DNA of 64,000 bases from positions 4,472,187 to 4,536,186 of the forward strand of contig NZ_KB913025.1 of the NCBI RefSeq assembly GCF_000384075.1, given 5' to 3'. Made by a program: the position numbers and the translations under genes. Under the pieces are notes generated by a model, which saw only the letters and a list, made by a program, of their open reading frames with translations, had not been told where the DNA came from and ran no database searches. Of the stretch, positions 51,514 through 60,122 are shown one piece after another. Each line of letters opens with the position of its first letter. Positions within the stretch are counted from its first letter, which is position 1. This DNA is from Methylovulum miyakonense HT12. Its GTDB lineage: Bacteria > Pseudomonadota > Gammaproteobacteria > Methylococcales > Methylomonadaceae.

Positions 51514-54500
51514 GGCTACGCCCTGTGGCTAGCGATGCAAACTGATTGGTCCAGGCATCAGGGAAATCCTTGCCCTGCACCTCCTTGCCTTGCAGCAAAT
51601 CCCCGACCAATCTGACATAGCAACGGTAGGCGTTGGCTTTATCAAACGCATCCAGCACCTCAGCCGGCAAATCGGGGCAGCGGCGGCTTCCGTATAGCTT
51701 AAGCATGGCCGTCGCCACCCGGCTTTCAAACTCCGGTGTGGAAGCCAGTTGCCAGATGGCGCCCTTAAATTCTGCAATGTCCAGCGGAGGCGGGACGATT
51801 TCACAACCGGGCCGGTCTTTGAAATATCCGGCAAAACCAACATCCGTCATGACGCAAGGCAAATTTGCCCTCAACGCCTCCAATTGGTTCAATGGCCCGC
51901 CCTCAAAGAAGGCCGTGCTGACAAAAGCGTCCGCCATGGCATAGTACTTTTGCGCCCCCGGCACGGCACCGACATACAATATCCGCCCGTCCAAATGTTG
52001 CGCCGCAATCCACTGCCTGATCTCTTCCAGCAAACCTGTTTCATAGGGCGGCCCAAGGATCACCAGCTTGGCCTCAGGCATTTCCCCGGCTATAGCCGAG
52101 AAGGCACGGACGGCGGCGATATGGTTTTTCTGATGGTTGATGGCGCCGACGCCCACAAACACGAAGTCATTATCACTTAAACCATGCCGGGTGCGGATTT
52201 CCTGCCGCGCCCCGGCTTTGTCGATAGCATCGAAAGCGCGGTTGTCAATGCCATTTGGAATGACCAGGCAACTATTCCCATCAATGCCTAGCCGGCGGAT
52301 GCTGTAACGCTTGGCATATTCCGAGACTGCGACAAAAATGCTGGTGTAGCGGGCCGCGTTGGCGAATGCCGCCCGCTGTGCGTCATCGAACCACATATAA
52401 GTGTTGTGTATGACTTGCACAAAGGGGATGTTCAATTCGTGGCACAATTCGGCACCGTGCAAGGAATAATGCGCAAGCACTAAACGCGGTTTGAGGCTTT
52501 TGATGAGCTCCCGATACAGCTTCGGTTCCTCGGAACTGACAATCACCGGAATGCCCTGTGCCCGCGCCCGTTGCACGCTGGCGCCCGCTATGCCAAGCAC
52601 CAATAGCACGACCTTGTGGCCTGCCGCGATCAGCGTGCCATTCAGGTCGATGACCACATTTTCAAGGCCTCCCGCTTCGAAGTTGTCGACCTGGACCAGC
52701 ACGTCACACTCAGGTGAAACTAACGCGATGACCTGCGCCAAGACTTCCGCCTCCGTCGTTGCCCGCGGCGAAACGCTGCCAACGGCTCTCCGGGCGGATG
52801 CCTTCATGCCCCGCCAGATCGAACGGGCCAGCCAACCTTGGCGCGTATTGGGCGGCAAGAGCTTTTTGATCCGGGCCAACAAAGTGGGCTGCCAACACCC
52901 CCCAGCCAGGACGGCGCATATATCCTTGGCGCCTTGCCTGCGCACCTCGCGCATCCGTTCATAGATCGTAAAATTTTGTTTCGCCATCGCCGTGCGCTGT
53001 TCTTCGCTCGGCAGATTCCCCCGTAACAGTTCCTCCAAAGCCAAAAACTGCATGCCCATCGCTTTGAAATCGCCAACGTCCTCACAATCAACCACGGGGA
53101 CGATGCCCATTGCCAGATACTCGACCAACTTGGTCGGACAAGCGACATGGTTGACGATAATGTCTTCACGCAAGATAAAGCCGTAATGGCACTCGGCATA
53201 AAGGCTGACCAATTCGTCATGGGCTTTACAATCAACCACCACCTGGGAACGGACCGCTTCGGGCAACATCGCGCGAAAAACTTCAGGTTCCGGACAATAA
53301 AAAAGGTGTGTGCAGATTGACGCGGTGCGGCTGATGGCGTCGACCATTTTGGGGACTTGTTGCCATTTTTGCAGGCCGCCCGCATAAACCACCACGGGTT
53401 TGCCATCGGCATACGGGCGTGCCGCAAGCGTCGGGTGAATATTCGGGAACATGGGGAAAAGGGTGGTTTGGCCTTTCAATTCATCCCGATATTTCTGCCG
53501 CAAATAGTTTTTCATCGCCTCGGTGACCACCACCACCAAATTGCTTTTGCGCACCGCCAAACGTTCTTGGCGTTCATAAAGCAACGCGCTATAAAAATCA
53601 TTATGGAAACGGAATTCTTCGGGAACCACGCCATGGATGTCGATTATCTTAGTCAGGCCAGGCACATGCATCAGGAGGCCAAACCCGTTGTGGGGCATCC
53701 TAAGGACGCTATGGAAATAGATTTTCCGGCACTTGAGCACGGCAAGCAGCACCAAAGCGGCCCCTAACATCCGGCGGCGCGGCCCTCCCCACGTCGTCAA
53801 CACCAACACCTTGGGTTGCGGCAGATCAAACCAACGGCTACGATGGCCAGGCAACTCGCCGCTTTCCACATATACCCGCCAATATTCCGGGAACAAGCCA
53901 TCGACAATTTGGATGCGTTGGAAATAACCATCGCTTTGCCGTTCCGGATAAGGGTAGCCACCAAAAAAGACAATGCCGCGCAGCTTAAGCAAAAAAGGCA
54001 AGCCCTTTTTCAATAGCCACCATAGCTTGCTCAGCCGGCTATGCCCGGCGGTGGGCGGCAATGCCGATTCCAGGGAAAAATCCTCGGGCCCGTCCTCAGT
54101 TTGGAACAGCAAGGCATGCATCGCGAAATTACATTCGACCCGTGCCCGGACACCTTTAGCAATCTGCCCAAGCTGGGCGCATAAATCATCGGCAAGGGAT
54201 TGGTGGCCGGGGGCATGGCTAAAAACGGCCTCCGTACCCGCAACGATATGCTGCCAGATAGCCATCAAATCGCCGAAACTGCTGGCCAGATCGATTTTGT
54301 CGCGTAACTCCGAATCCACCGGCAAATCTGAATCAGCCAACATCTGGCTCAAGTTCCTAAATTCGTACTCAAAATGCCCAAGCACGGCACCCAATTGGGC
54401 GACGTAAAGGGCGTTGAACCGTTGCCGCCCGGCGCTGCCACGGCTTTGGGCGCCCGTAAACGCCAGATCCATCAGGTAAGAGATAAAAGGCTTCTCATGC

Positions 54501-55312
54501 CTTGGCTGCCAAATAATCCCATGTTTTTTCTCAAGGTAATCCCGGTTACGTTGGGCGCTGCTGTTGAAGTAACCATATTGCAGCTTACCGAAAGAAGCCG
54601 ATCCCCAGTGATGGATAAACACATCGCGGGCCAAATGGATACGGAAACCCAGCTGGCGTGCCCGCAAACAGTAATCATCGTCTTCATAGCCCCCGGGGAA
54701 AAAAGTTTCATCGAGCAAGCCAACTTTTTCGATCACCTGTTTGACCAACAGCACACAAAAGAATGTGGCGTCAGCCTCGACCAGATTGCCCGCCCATGCC
54801 TCATGCCAATCCTTGGCGAAATGTTGGACATTAGCTAACAGTTTTGGCGGGATGCTTTCAGTTTGCCCATCCAGGCACTGGTCGAATTCAAAGGCGTAAT
54901 CAATGGGGACGCATTGTTCGCTTTCGGCCTTGTTGGTGACGGCGCTGATGATGTCGCACCGGTGTTGCACCAGGTAATCCAGCCAATGGTCAGTGACCAC
55001 CACATCGCTGTTGAGCAGGCAGATGCCGGTAATTTCAGGGTCATCCAGGAAATGCCGGATACCGACGTTATTGCCGCCAGAAAAACCGAGGTTCTTGTCC
55101 TGTTCCAGATATTCCCAAGGCAAAGCGGCTTCCCTGAGATGCCTTTCGAACGCGGCACGGATTTCTTCACGCTCCAGATCGTCCGACGCATTGTCTATGA
55201 GCAAGACCTTGGACGGCGTCTCATTTTTTGCCTCGCGAAGGGACGCAAGCGTTATCCGGACTGCCGTTGATGCATTGTGCGACACAATGACAATGCCTAT
55301 TTGCTGATTCAT
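51500..55312 (-). CDS. Three-module glycosyltransferase (GT2 + GT-B + GT4)
   Basis: Very large transferase of 1270 residues. Module 1 (about 1-290) is GT2: IGIVIVSHNASTAVRITLASL, LLIDNASDD, NLGFSGGNNVG, LLNSDVVV, GGYEDDDYCLRARQLG. Module 2 (about 430-800) is GT-B-like: GIVFFGGYPYPERQSDGYF, IDIHGVVPEE, VYAGGLQKWQQVPKMV, CPTKLVEYLAMGIVPVVD. Module 3 (about 880-1260) is GT4: FEAGGLENVVIDLNGTL, IPNGIDNRAFD, VGAINHQKNHIAAVRAFS, FFEGGPLNQLEALRANLPCVMT. Three catalytic units on one chain could add several sugars of a repeat processively, as WbdA-type enzymes do. It overlaps its neighbours by 4 and 14 bp. Confidence 0.88.
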   Translation of the reverse strand: MNQQIGIVIVSHNASTAVRITLASLREAKNETPSKVLLIDNASDDLEREEIRAAFERHLREAALPWEYLEQDKNLGFSGGNNVGIRHFLDDPEITGICLLNSDVVVTDHWLDYLVQHRCDIISAVTNKAESEQCVPIDYAFEFDQCLDGQTESIPPKLLANVQHFAKDWHEAWAGNLVEADATFFCVLLVKQVIEKVGLLDETFFPGGYEDDDYCLRARQLGFRIHLARDVFIHHWGSASFGKLQYGYFNSSAQRNRDYLEKKHGIIWQPRHEKPFISYLMDLAFTGAQSRGSAGRQRFNALYVAQLGAVLGHFEYEFRNLSQMLADSDLPVDSELRDKIDLASSFGDLMAIWQHIVAGTEAVFSHAPGHQSLADDLCAQLGQIAKGVRARVECNFAMHALLFQTEDGPEDFSLESALPPTAGHSRLSKLWWLLKKGLPFLLKLRGIVFFGGYPYPERQSDGYFQRIQIVDGLFPEYWRVYVESGELPGHRSRWFDLPQPKVLVLTTWGGPRRRMLGAALVLLAVLKCRKIYFHSVLRMPHNGFGLLMHVPGLTKIIDIHGVVPEEFRFHNDFYSALLYERQERLAVRKSNLVVVVTEAMKNYLRQKYRDELKGQTTLFPMFPNIHPTLAARPYADGKPVVVYAGGLQKWQQVPKMVDAISRTASICTHLFYCPEPEVFRAMLPEAVRSQVVVDCKAHDELVSLYAECHYGFILREDIIVNHVACPTKLVEYLAMGIVPVVDCEDVGDFKAMGMQFLALEELLRGNLPSEEQRTAMAKQNFTIYERMREVRRQGAKDICAVLAGGCWQPTLLARIKKLLPPNTRQGWLARSIWRGMKASARRAVGSVSPRATTEAEVLAQVIALVSPECDVLVQVDNFEAGGLENVVIDLNGTLIAAGHKVVLLVLGIAGASVQRARAQGIPVIVSSEEPKLYRELIKSLKPRLVLAHYSLHGAELCHELNIPFVQVIHNTYMWFDDAQRAAFANAARYTSIFVAVSEYAKRYSIRRLGIDGNSCLVIPNGIDNRAFDAIDKAGARQEIRTRHGLSDNDFVFVGVGAINHQKNHIAAVRAFSAIAGEMPEAKLVILGPPYETGLLEEIRQWIAAQHLDGRILYVGAVPGAQKYYAMADAFVSTAFFEGGPLNQLEALRANLPCVMTDVGFAGYFKDRPGCEIVPPPLDIAEFKGAIWQLASTPEFESRVATAMLKLYGSRRCPDLPAEVLDAFDKANAYRCYVRLVGDLLQGKEVQGKDFPDAWTNQFASLATGRSRATG

Positions 55313-57678
55313 TTTCTCTTAACCTGTTCTAATATTCGTCGCCATAACGGTTTATGTTGCCCCGGCAATCGGCCGTGCCCTGTACCGTTTTTAGTTTTTA
55401 GTGTTTCCAATTCAATACGGGCCACCTTTATTTCTTCCCTTAAGTGCCTCACCTCTTGGGCAAGCACTTGCGCCTGCCTGTCTTTCTCCCCCACTTCCCG
55501 AGCCAAGGCCTGGGCATGGGCATCCAGACGGGTGACTTCACGGGCAAGCTCTTGGGCATTGCTGTATTGATGGGCCACATCACGCGCCAGCTGCTGGTTG
55601 GCATAGTCCAAACCCGCTATCCGTCCGTTGAGGGCAATAACCGCAGCCTCCTTGCTTGCCTGTTCTTGGGCCAGCCCCGTCAGTTGCCGTTCAAAAAAAC
55701 CTGAAGCTTGGGCAAGGAAGGCCTTAGGGCGGCAGTTGTAATGATCTAGCCCTTCAAGCATATAAGCCGCCCTGCTGCCTTTATCCATCAATTGCGCCAT
55801 CTCCGCGTAACCGAACGGAAGCGGATGCTTGGCGTCGCCGCTAATGTTTAACCAAGATCCGGAACTCAGGCGTTGGCACTCGCTAACCGCACGCAAGAGG
55901 GACGACCTGGCCTGTTCAAGGTCGCCAGCGCCAATCGCCAACATGGCCGACCAATGCAGGGCATCCAGGACACGGTTACCCAGCAGGGGGCTGTAGGCCA
56001 TCACGTCTTTGCCGGCACAGGCTTCATATAAAGACCTCGCCTCGGAAAAATTCCCGTGCAAACGCGCCAGTTCGCCCCCCGCAAACAACAGGGAAACTTG
56101 CCAACGTAGCTGGTGTGGCGTCGGGTTAGCTATACGGGCATAGTCCTGTAACCGTCCTATCAGGGCTTCATAGTCTTCCTGCCCGATATAAGGTTGGGCC
56201 AATTTCCCATAGACTAGGCCGCATAATGCGGCGCCAAAATCGGCGCTTTCATTGCCCTGCGTAGCGAGGACGGAGTGCTGGAGTTTTTCAAGCACCCGGG
56301 CGGATTGGTTGCGGAAACCGATGGCCACCATGCCCTTCACCAGCCATGGGTTGGCATAGTCACGGGCAAAAGCCGAGACATGGAAATCCTCGGATCCGGG
56401 CAATTGCCATACCGTCTCGTCATAGGGGACATCGGCGCCTTCAAGCGGATCCTGCATGCACAGGAATAAGGCCCACTCGGCTTCATCCGGTGGATTGGTG
56501 TAGGGGTCGACTTCTTGCCAGCGTCTTGGCGAGTGGTGGCACTTCATCGCGCCCCCGGCTATTTGGAGGAAGCTTTTTTCAACCAGGAATTTCCCGCTGC
56601 ACTCCTCCCTTAAGCGGTCCCACGTATAGACGTGCAGGTGGTGGGGGTTCGGGTCTTTGCCGGTTTCGTCCGCCCAATAATTAGGGGCGCACACCATTAC
56701 CCGGCCTGAAGGCTTGAGGATACGTTTTAACTCACTCAGATAATCCAGGGGATTCGGGACATGTTCTATCGTTTCAAATGCGGCGATAAAATCGACGCTG
56801 TTATCAGCGATAAACGCCAGGTTCTCCGCGTCGCCGGCCCGGAACCCTATATGGCCTGGAATGGCATAATTGGATTCCGCATACGCTATGGCACCGGCAC
56901 TCAGGTCAACGCCCAACACGGAACGCGCCTGCGAGTTGTGATGGAGGAGATGGCTACCGTAGCCTAGCCCGCAGGCGACATCAAGGACGGTATCGCCAGG
57001 CCGGATATACTCGGCCGCCATGACATACCGGATACAGTGCGCATCACTCCGGCGACCGGTTTCGCGCAACATATCCCTATGCAAAAGATGCTCGCTTTCC
57101 AATGCCGGATCCAAAAAACTGGCCTCAGGTATTTTTTCCAGCAGGATGGACAGTTGCGGCGGTTCGCCATTTAGGGATTCGTAAGGGTTTGCCTGGTAAT
57201 AGGCGGGATGCTTCCGGAACCTTGCCGCAAAACAGCGATCTTCCCACCAAGCCCGGCCTTCAACAATCAGGCGGCCCTGCCCGTCCGGTTCTGATGTGGT
57301 CGCGATTTGCAGGAAAACGAACTGTGAGCTGACACGGTACATCTCGCTAAGGGCGGAATTGACATCCATAGGCCCAAGGCGCTCCAGACAACCGGCGGCC
57401 ACCAACGTTTGAAATTGCCCGTCAGCATAAGGCAACGCAAGCACCGTACCTGACCGGAAACGCCCAGGCCATTTGAGGTTGCTACGGGCCACCAAGGCTT
57501 CCGAGCCATCAACCCCGGAAGCGTCAACACCATATCTAAGCAGCCCCCCAACCAAGTGGCCTTCACCGCTGCCAATAACGAGCGTGGCGCCTATCCCGCA
57601 AGTTTGGGCGACTAGTCTTGCCACGGCGGCTATATCACCGGAGCCGCCGGTCTGGCCAGACTGTGTTTCAACGCCCAT
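55309..57678 (-). CDS. Dual methyltransferase with C-terminal coiled coil; possible glycan-chain capping protein
   Basis: Protein of 789 residues. Domain 1 (about 25-130) is a Rossmann methyltransferase (LVIGSGEGHLVGGL; SGVDGSEALV). Domain 2 (about 195-360) is a second, canonical one (VLDVACGLGYGSHLL, VLGVDLSAGAIAYA, FETIEHVPNP). A helical, TPR-like region follows (about 480-650), then a coiled coil (about 665-760) with four 14-residue repeats, and a basic amphipathic end (PLWRRILEQVKRK) that could touch the membrane. Context (before a Wzt with a C-terminal glycan-binding domain) and layout recall WbdD, which methyl-caps O-antigen and uses a coiled coil as a length ruler; no kinase domain is seen here. 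Function is inferred. Confidence 0.8.
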   Translation of the reverse strand: MGVETQSGQTGGSGDIAAVARLVAQTCGIGATLVIGSGEGHLVGGLLRYGVDASGVDGSEALVARSNLKWPGRFRSGTVLALPYADGQFQTLVAAGCLERLGPMDVNSALSEMYRVSSQFVFLQIATTSEPDGQGRLIVEGRAWWEDRCFAARFRKHPAYYQANPYESLNGEPPQLSILLEKIPEASFLDPALESEHLLHRDMLRETGRRSDAHCIRYVMAAEYIRPGDTVLDVACGLGYGSHLLHHNSQARSVLGVDLSAGAIAYAESNYAIPGHIGFRAGDAENLAFIADNSVDFIAAFETIEHVPNPLDYLSELKRILKPSGRVMVCAPNYWADETGKDPNPHHLHVYTWDRLREECSGKFLVEKSFLQIAGGAMKCHHSPRRWQEVDPYTNPPDEAEWALFLCMQDPLEGADVPYDETVWQLPGSEDFHVSAFARDYANPWLVKGMVAIGFRNQSARVLEKLQHSVLATQGNESADFGAALCGLVYGKLAQPYIGQEDYEALIGRLQDYARIANPTPHQLRWQVSLLFAGGELARLHGNFSEARSLYEACAGKDVMAYSPLLGNRVLDALHWSAMLAIGAGDLEQARSSLLRAVSECQRLSSGSWLNISGDAKHPLPFGYAEMAQLMDKGSRAAYMLEGLDHYNCRPKAFLAQASGFFERQLTGLAQEQASKEAAVIALNGRIAGLDYANQQLARDVAHQYSNAQELAREVTRLDAHAQALAREVGEKDRQAQVLAQEVRHLREEIKVARIELETLKTKNGTGHGRLPGQHKPLWRRILEQVKRK
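55432..55599 (-). repeat. Four 14-residue coiled-coil repeats (42-bp coding repeats)
   Basis: Residues 694-749 of the dual methyltransferase are four units in exact 14-residue register: NQQLARDVAHQYSN, AQELAREVTRLDAH, AQALAREVGEKDRQ, AQVLAQEVRHLREE. Each is two heptads with Leu and Val at core positions. Confidence 0.85.
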
Positions 57679-57711
57679 GGTATGTGACCGGATGATTCAC
57701 TGGCTGCCTTT

Positions 57712-59103
57712 TCATTGCCCCGCCCACTTGGCTGTCATCTGCAAGTCCGTGCTGCCACCAAAAAAATATTCTTTCTGGCGCATGAGCACCTGGAAAAAAG
57801 CGGCCTCATCCACCCAATGGAGCATCCGTTGCTCCGTGTAATCGGGCTTGCCTTCATAGGATAGGGAGGCCTGAATTTCATACAGGTTGACCCCCAAGAT
57901 GGAGGCAAACTCGAACCACACGCTAAATTTTTCGCCCGCCCGGATGTGCCTCCCCCAATAAAGCGGCCCTTGTTGCAAACCTGCAAGCACTTGCATGTCC
58001 TGATTCAAGGTCCCCCACGAGTAAACCTTGATCCCTTCGCGGCTGCGGATACGGATGGCGACATTGATCTTGTCGGTGTCAATCCCGGAAAGGCTTTCCA
58101 CGCAAATGCGGACCGTGTCACCGGGATAGAATACCGCGCACGGGTTGCCTTCCTGGTCGAAAGTACCGACGCTGGTAATCTCCATCCCGCCGTCACCAAA
58201 GGACATCGAATCTGAACGCCCAAGCACTTCACCGACATTGTCGGCGCTATTGTTTTTGCCAATAACCGCGGCCGCGCCTTGTTTTTTCTTTTCCTCAATA
58301 TTGCCCGCGATCGCGCTGAAATAAGCGGATTCCTCTTCGTGCAATAACTTACGGTAGGCAAGGATCGCCTCTGACGACGGGCCACAAAAAACTGGTTTCC
58401 CGCGATGCAATAAAATCGAGCGGTGGGTCAGGGTCCGGACAGATTCCTGGTCATGCGAGACGAACATCAATGTCACGCCATCGGCCAACAGGCGCTCGAT
58501 CCGTTCATAACAGCGTTTCTGGAATAAGGCGTCCCCTACGGCAAGCGCCTCATCGACGATAAGGATATCCGGCTCGACCTGGACTTGGACTGCGAAAGCC
58601 AGCCTCACCAACATGCCGCTCGAATAGGTTTTCACCGGCTGTTCCAGATATTCGCCAATATCGGCAAAAGCGGCAATGGCGTCAAAGCGTTGCTCTATTT
58701 CCGCTTGGGACATACCCAGCAACATGCCGTTGAGGAACACGTTTTCGCGGCCGGTATAATCAGGGTTAAACCCTGAACCCAGTTCCAATAAGGCGGCAAT
58801 CCGCCCTTGGGTAAAAATGGTCCCGGTTGTGGGGGCTAAAGTGCCCGTCACCAGTTGCAACAAGGTGCTTTTGCCGCTGCCGTTGCGCCCGACCACGCCA
58901 AACGACTCGCCGCGCTTGATTTCGAATGAAATGTCCCGCAACGCCCAATATTCCTTGAAGTAGTCCTTGCCCGTAGAACCCAAAACATTGCGGATAGGCG
59001 GAATGATAAACTGCTTTAGCCTATTCCTCGGACTGTCATAAACTTCGTACCTTTTGCCCAAGTTTTCAACACGGACGGCTATTTCGTTAGAGGACATCTG
59101 CAA
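57712..59103 (-). CDS. wzt: ABC transporter ATPase for glycan export with Wzt C-terminal domain
   Basis: ATPase of 463 residues. The nucleotide-binding half has GRNGSGKSTLLQLV (Walker A), KTYSSGMLVRLAFAV (signature) and ILIVDEALAVGDALF (Walker B). After about residue 290 a beta-sandwich Wzt_C-like domain follows (MEITSVGTFDQEGN, FYPGDTVRICVE, FSVWFEFASILGVNLYEI), which in O9a-type systems binds the capped end of the glycan before export. It overlaps wzm by 17 bp. Confidence 0.94.
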   Translation of the reverse strand: MQMSSNEIAVRVENLGKRYEVYDSPRNRLKQFIIPPIRNVLGSTGKDYFKEYWALRDISFEIKRGESFGVVGRNGSGKSTLLQLVTGTLAPTTGTIFTQGRIAALLELGSGFNPDYTGRENVFLNGMLLGMSQAEIEQRFDAIAAFADIGEYLEQPVKTYSSGMLVRLAFAVQVQVEPDILIVDEALAVGDALFQKRCYERIERLLADGVTLMFVSHDQESVRTLTHRSILLHRGKPVFCGPSSEAILAYRKLLHEEESAYFSAIAGNIEEKKKQGAAAVIGKNNSADNVGEVLGRSDSMSFGDGGMEITSVGTFDQEGNPCAVFYPGDTVRICVESLSGIDTDKINVAIRIRSREGIKVYSWGTLNQDMQVLAGLQQGPLYWGRHIRAGEKFSVWFEFASILGVNLYEIQASLSYEGKPDYTEQRMLHWVDEAAFFQVLMRQKEYFFGGSTDLQMTAKWAGQ

Positions 59104-59905
59104 AGCCTTTACGAGTTTTCTGGAACCACGCGAACCCTAACCAAGCGACCAAGAGCGAGACCAGCATATAAACAGACCAAGCCAGCCAATCCATACCCTT
59201 ACCCCAGATCATCACGTCGCGGGCCCACTCAACCACTAGCGTCAGCGGGCTGAATTGCATTAATGGCCGATAGGATGCCGGAAGCGATTCGATAGGATAA
59301 AAAATGGGGGACAAAAACATGAGCGCGGAGGTCATTACGCCAATAACTTGGGTAATGTCGCGCATATACACCCCAAGCGACACCAGGAACCAACTGAACC
59401 CTAAAGTCAGCAAGACTAGCGGCAGCAAAGCCAGCGGGAACAGCACGATAGTGGCGGGCGGTATGCCAAATAAGACAAGATGGAAAAGTAACCACACCGT
59501 AAAGCTGACTAGCATGTGAAATGTGGCGGAACCTAATGCGACCATCGGCAATATTTCCAACGGGAACACGACTTTTTTTACGTAATTGATATTACCAAGC
59601 ACTAGGCTGGGCGCACGGTTAATGCATTCTGCAAATAAATTAAACGTCATCAGACCGACAAAAAGCACTAGGGCAAACTCCGCCTTCGAACTCGAACCGC
59701 CCGGCCATCGCGCCTTTAAGACCACGCTAAGGAAGAAGGTGTACACCAACAACATGAAGAAAGGGGTGAAGAAAGACCAGAGCATGCCTAGGAATGTGCC
59801 TTTATAGCGTCCGGTCACTTCCCGGACGACAAGCGCCTTGATTAAGCCCCGGTTGCGCCAAAAGCCGCCCACCATCGCTTTCGGTGAAATTGAAAAACGC
59901 TGCAT
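59087..59905 (-). CDS. wzm: ABC transporter permease for glycan export
   Basis: Integral membrane subunit of 272 residues, ABC2 type, six helices. It begins with an amphipathic segment (GLIKALVVREVTGRYKGTFLGMLWSFFTPFFMLLVYTFF) split by the usual RY-GT-LG pattern and continues with INYVKKVVFPLEILPMVALG and FLSPIFYPIESLP. With Wzt it exports a polyprenyl-linked glycan to the periplasm. It is the first gene of the cluster; an AGTATA (TATACT on the minus strand, 59965-59970) upstream may be a -10. Confidence 0.94.
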   Translation of the reverse strand: MQRFSISPKAMVGGFWRNRGLIKALVVREVTGRYKGTFLGMLWSFFTPFFMLLVYTFFLSVVLKARWPGGSSSKAEFALVLFVGLMTFNLFAECINRAPSLVLGNINYVKKVVFPLEILPMVALGSATFHMLVSFTVWLLFHLVLFGIPPATIVLFPLALLPLVLLTLGFSWFLVSLGVYMRDITQVIGVMTSALMFLSPIFYPIESLPASYRPLMQFSPLTLVVEWARDVMIWGKGMDWLAWSVYMLVSLLVAWLGFAWFQKTRKGFADVL

Positions 59906-60122
59906 CAGGCGGATGCCCCCGCTTGATGCGATAAGACGGCTTGGGGGGCTGTTGTTAAAATCAAAGTATAACGGGCGGCTTGCCAGTTGTTTTCGTGCAT
60001 TGGGATGGGTCCATATTGTACGTCGCCGGCATTCAAGCCGCCAGCTGCTGCTTTTTTAAGCAAAATATTCCAAGTTTATTAAGGGCATTGCTGGTAAAAA
60101 CCGCAACCCATAAACAGACATA

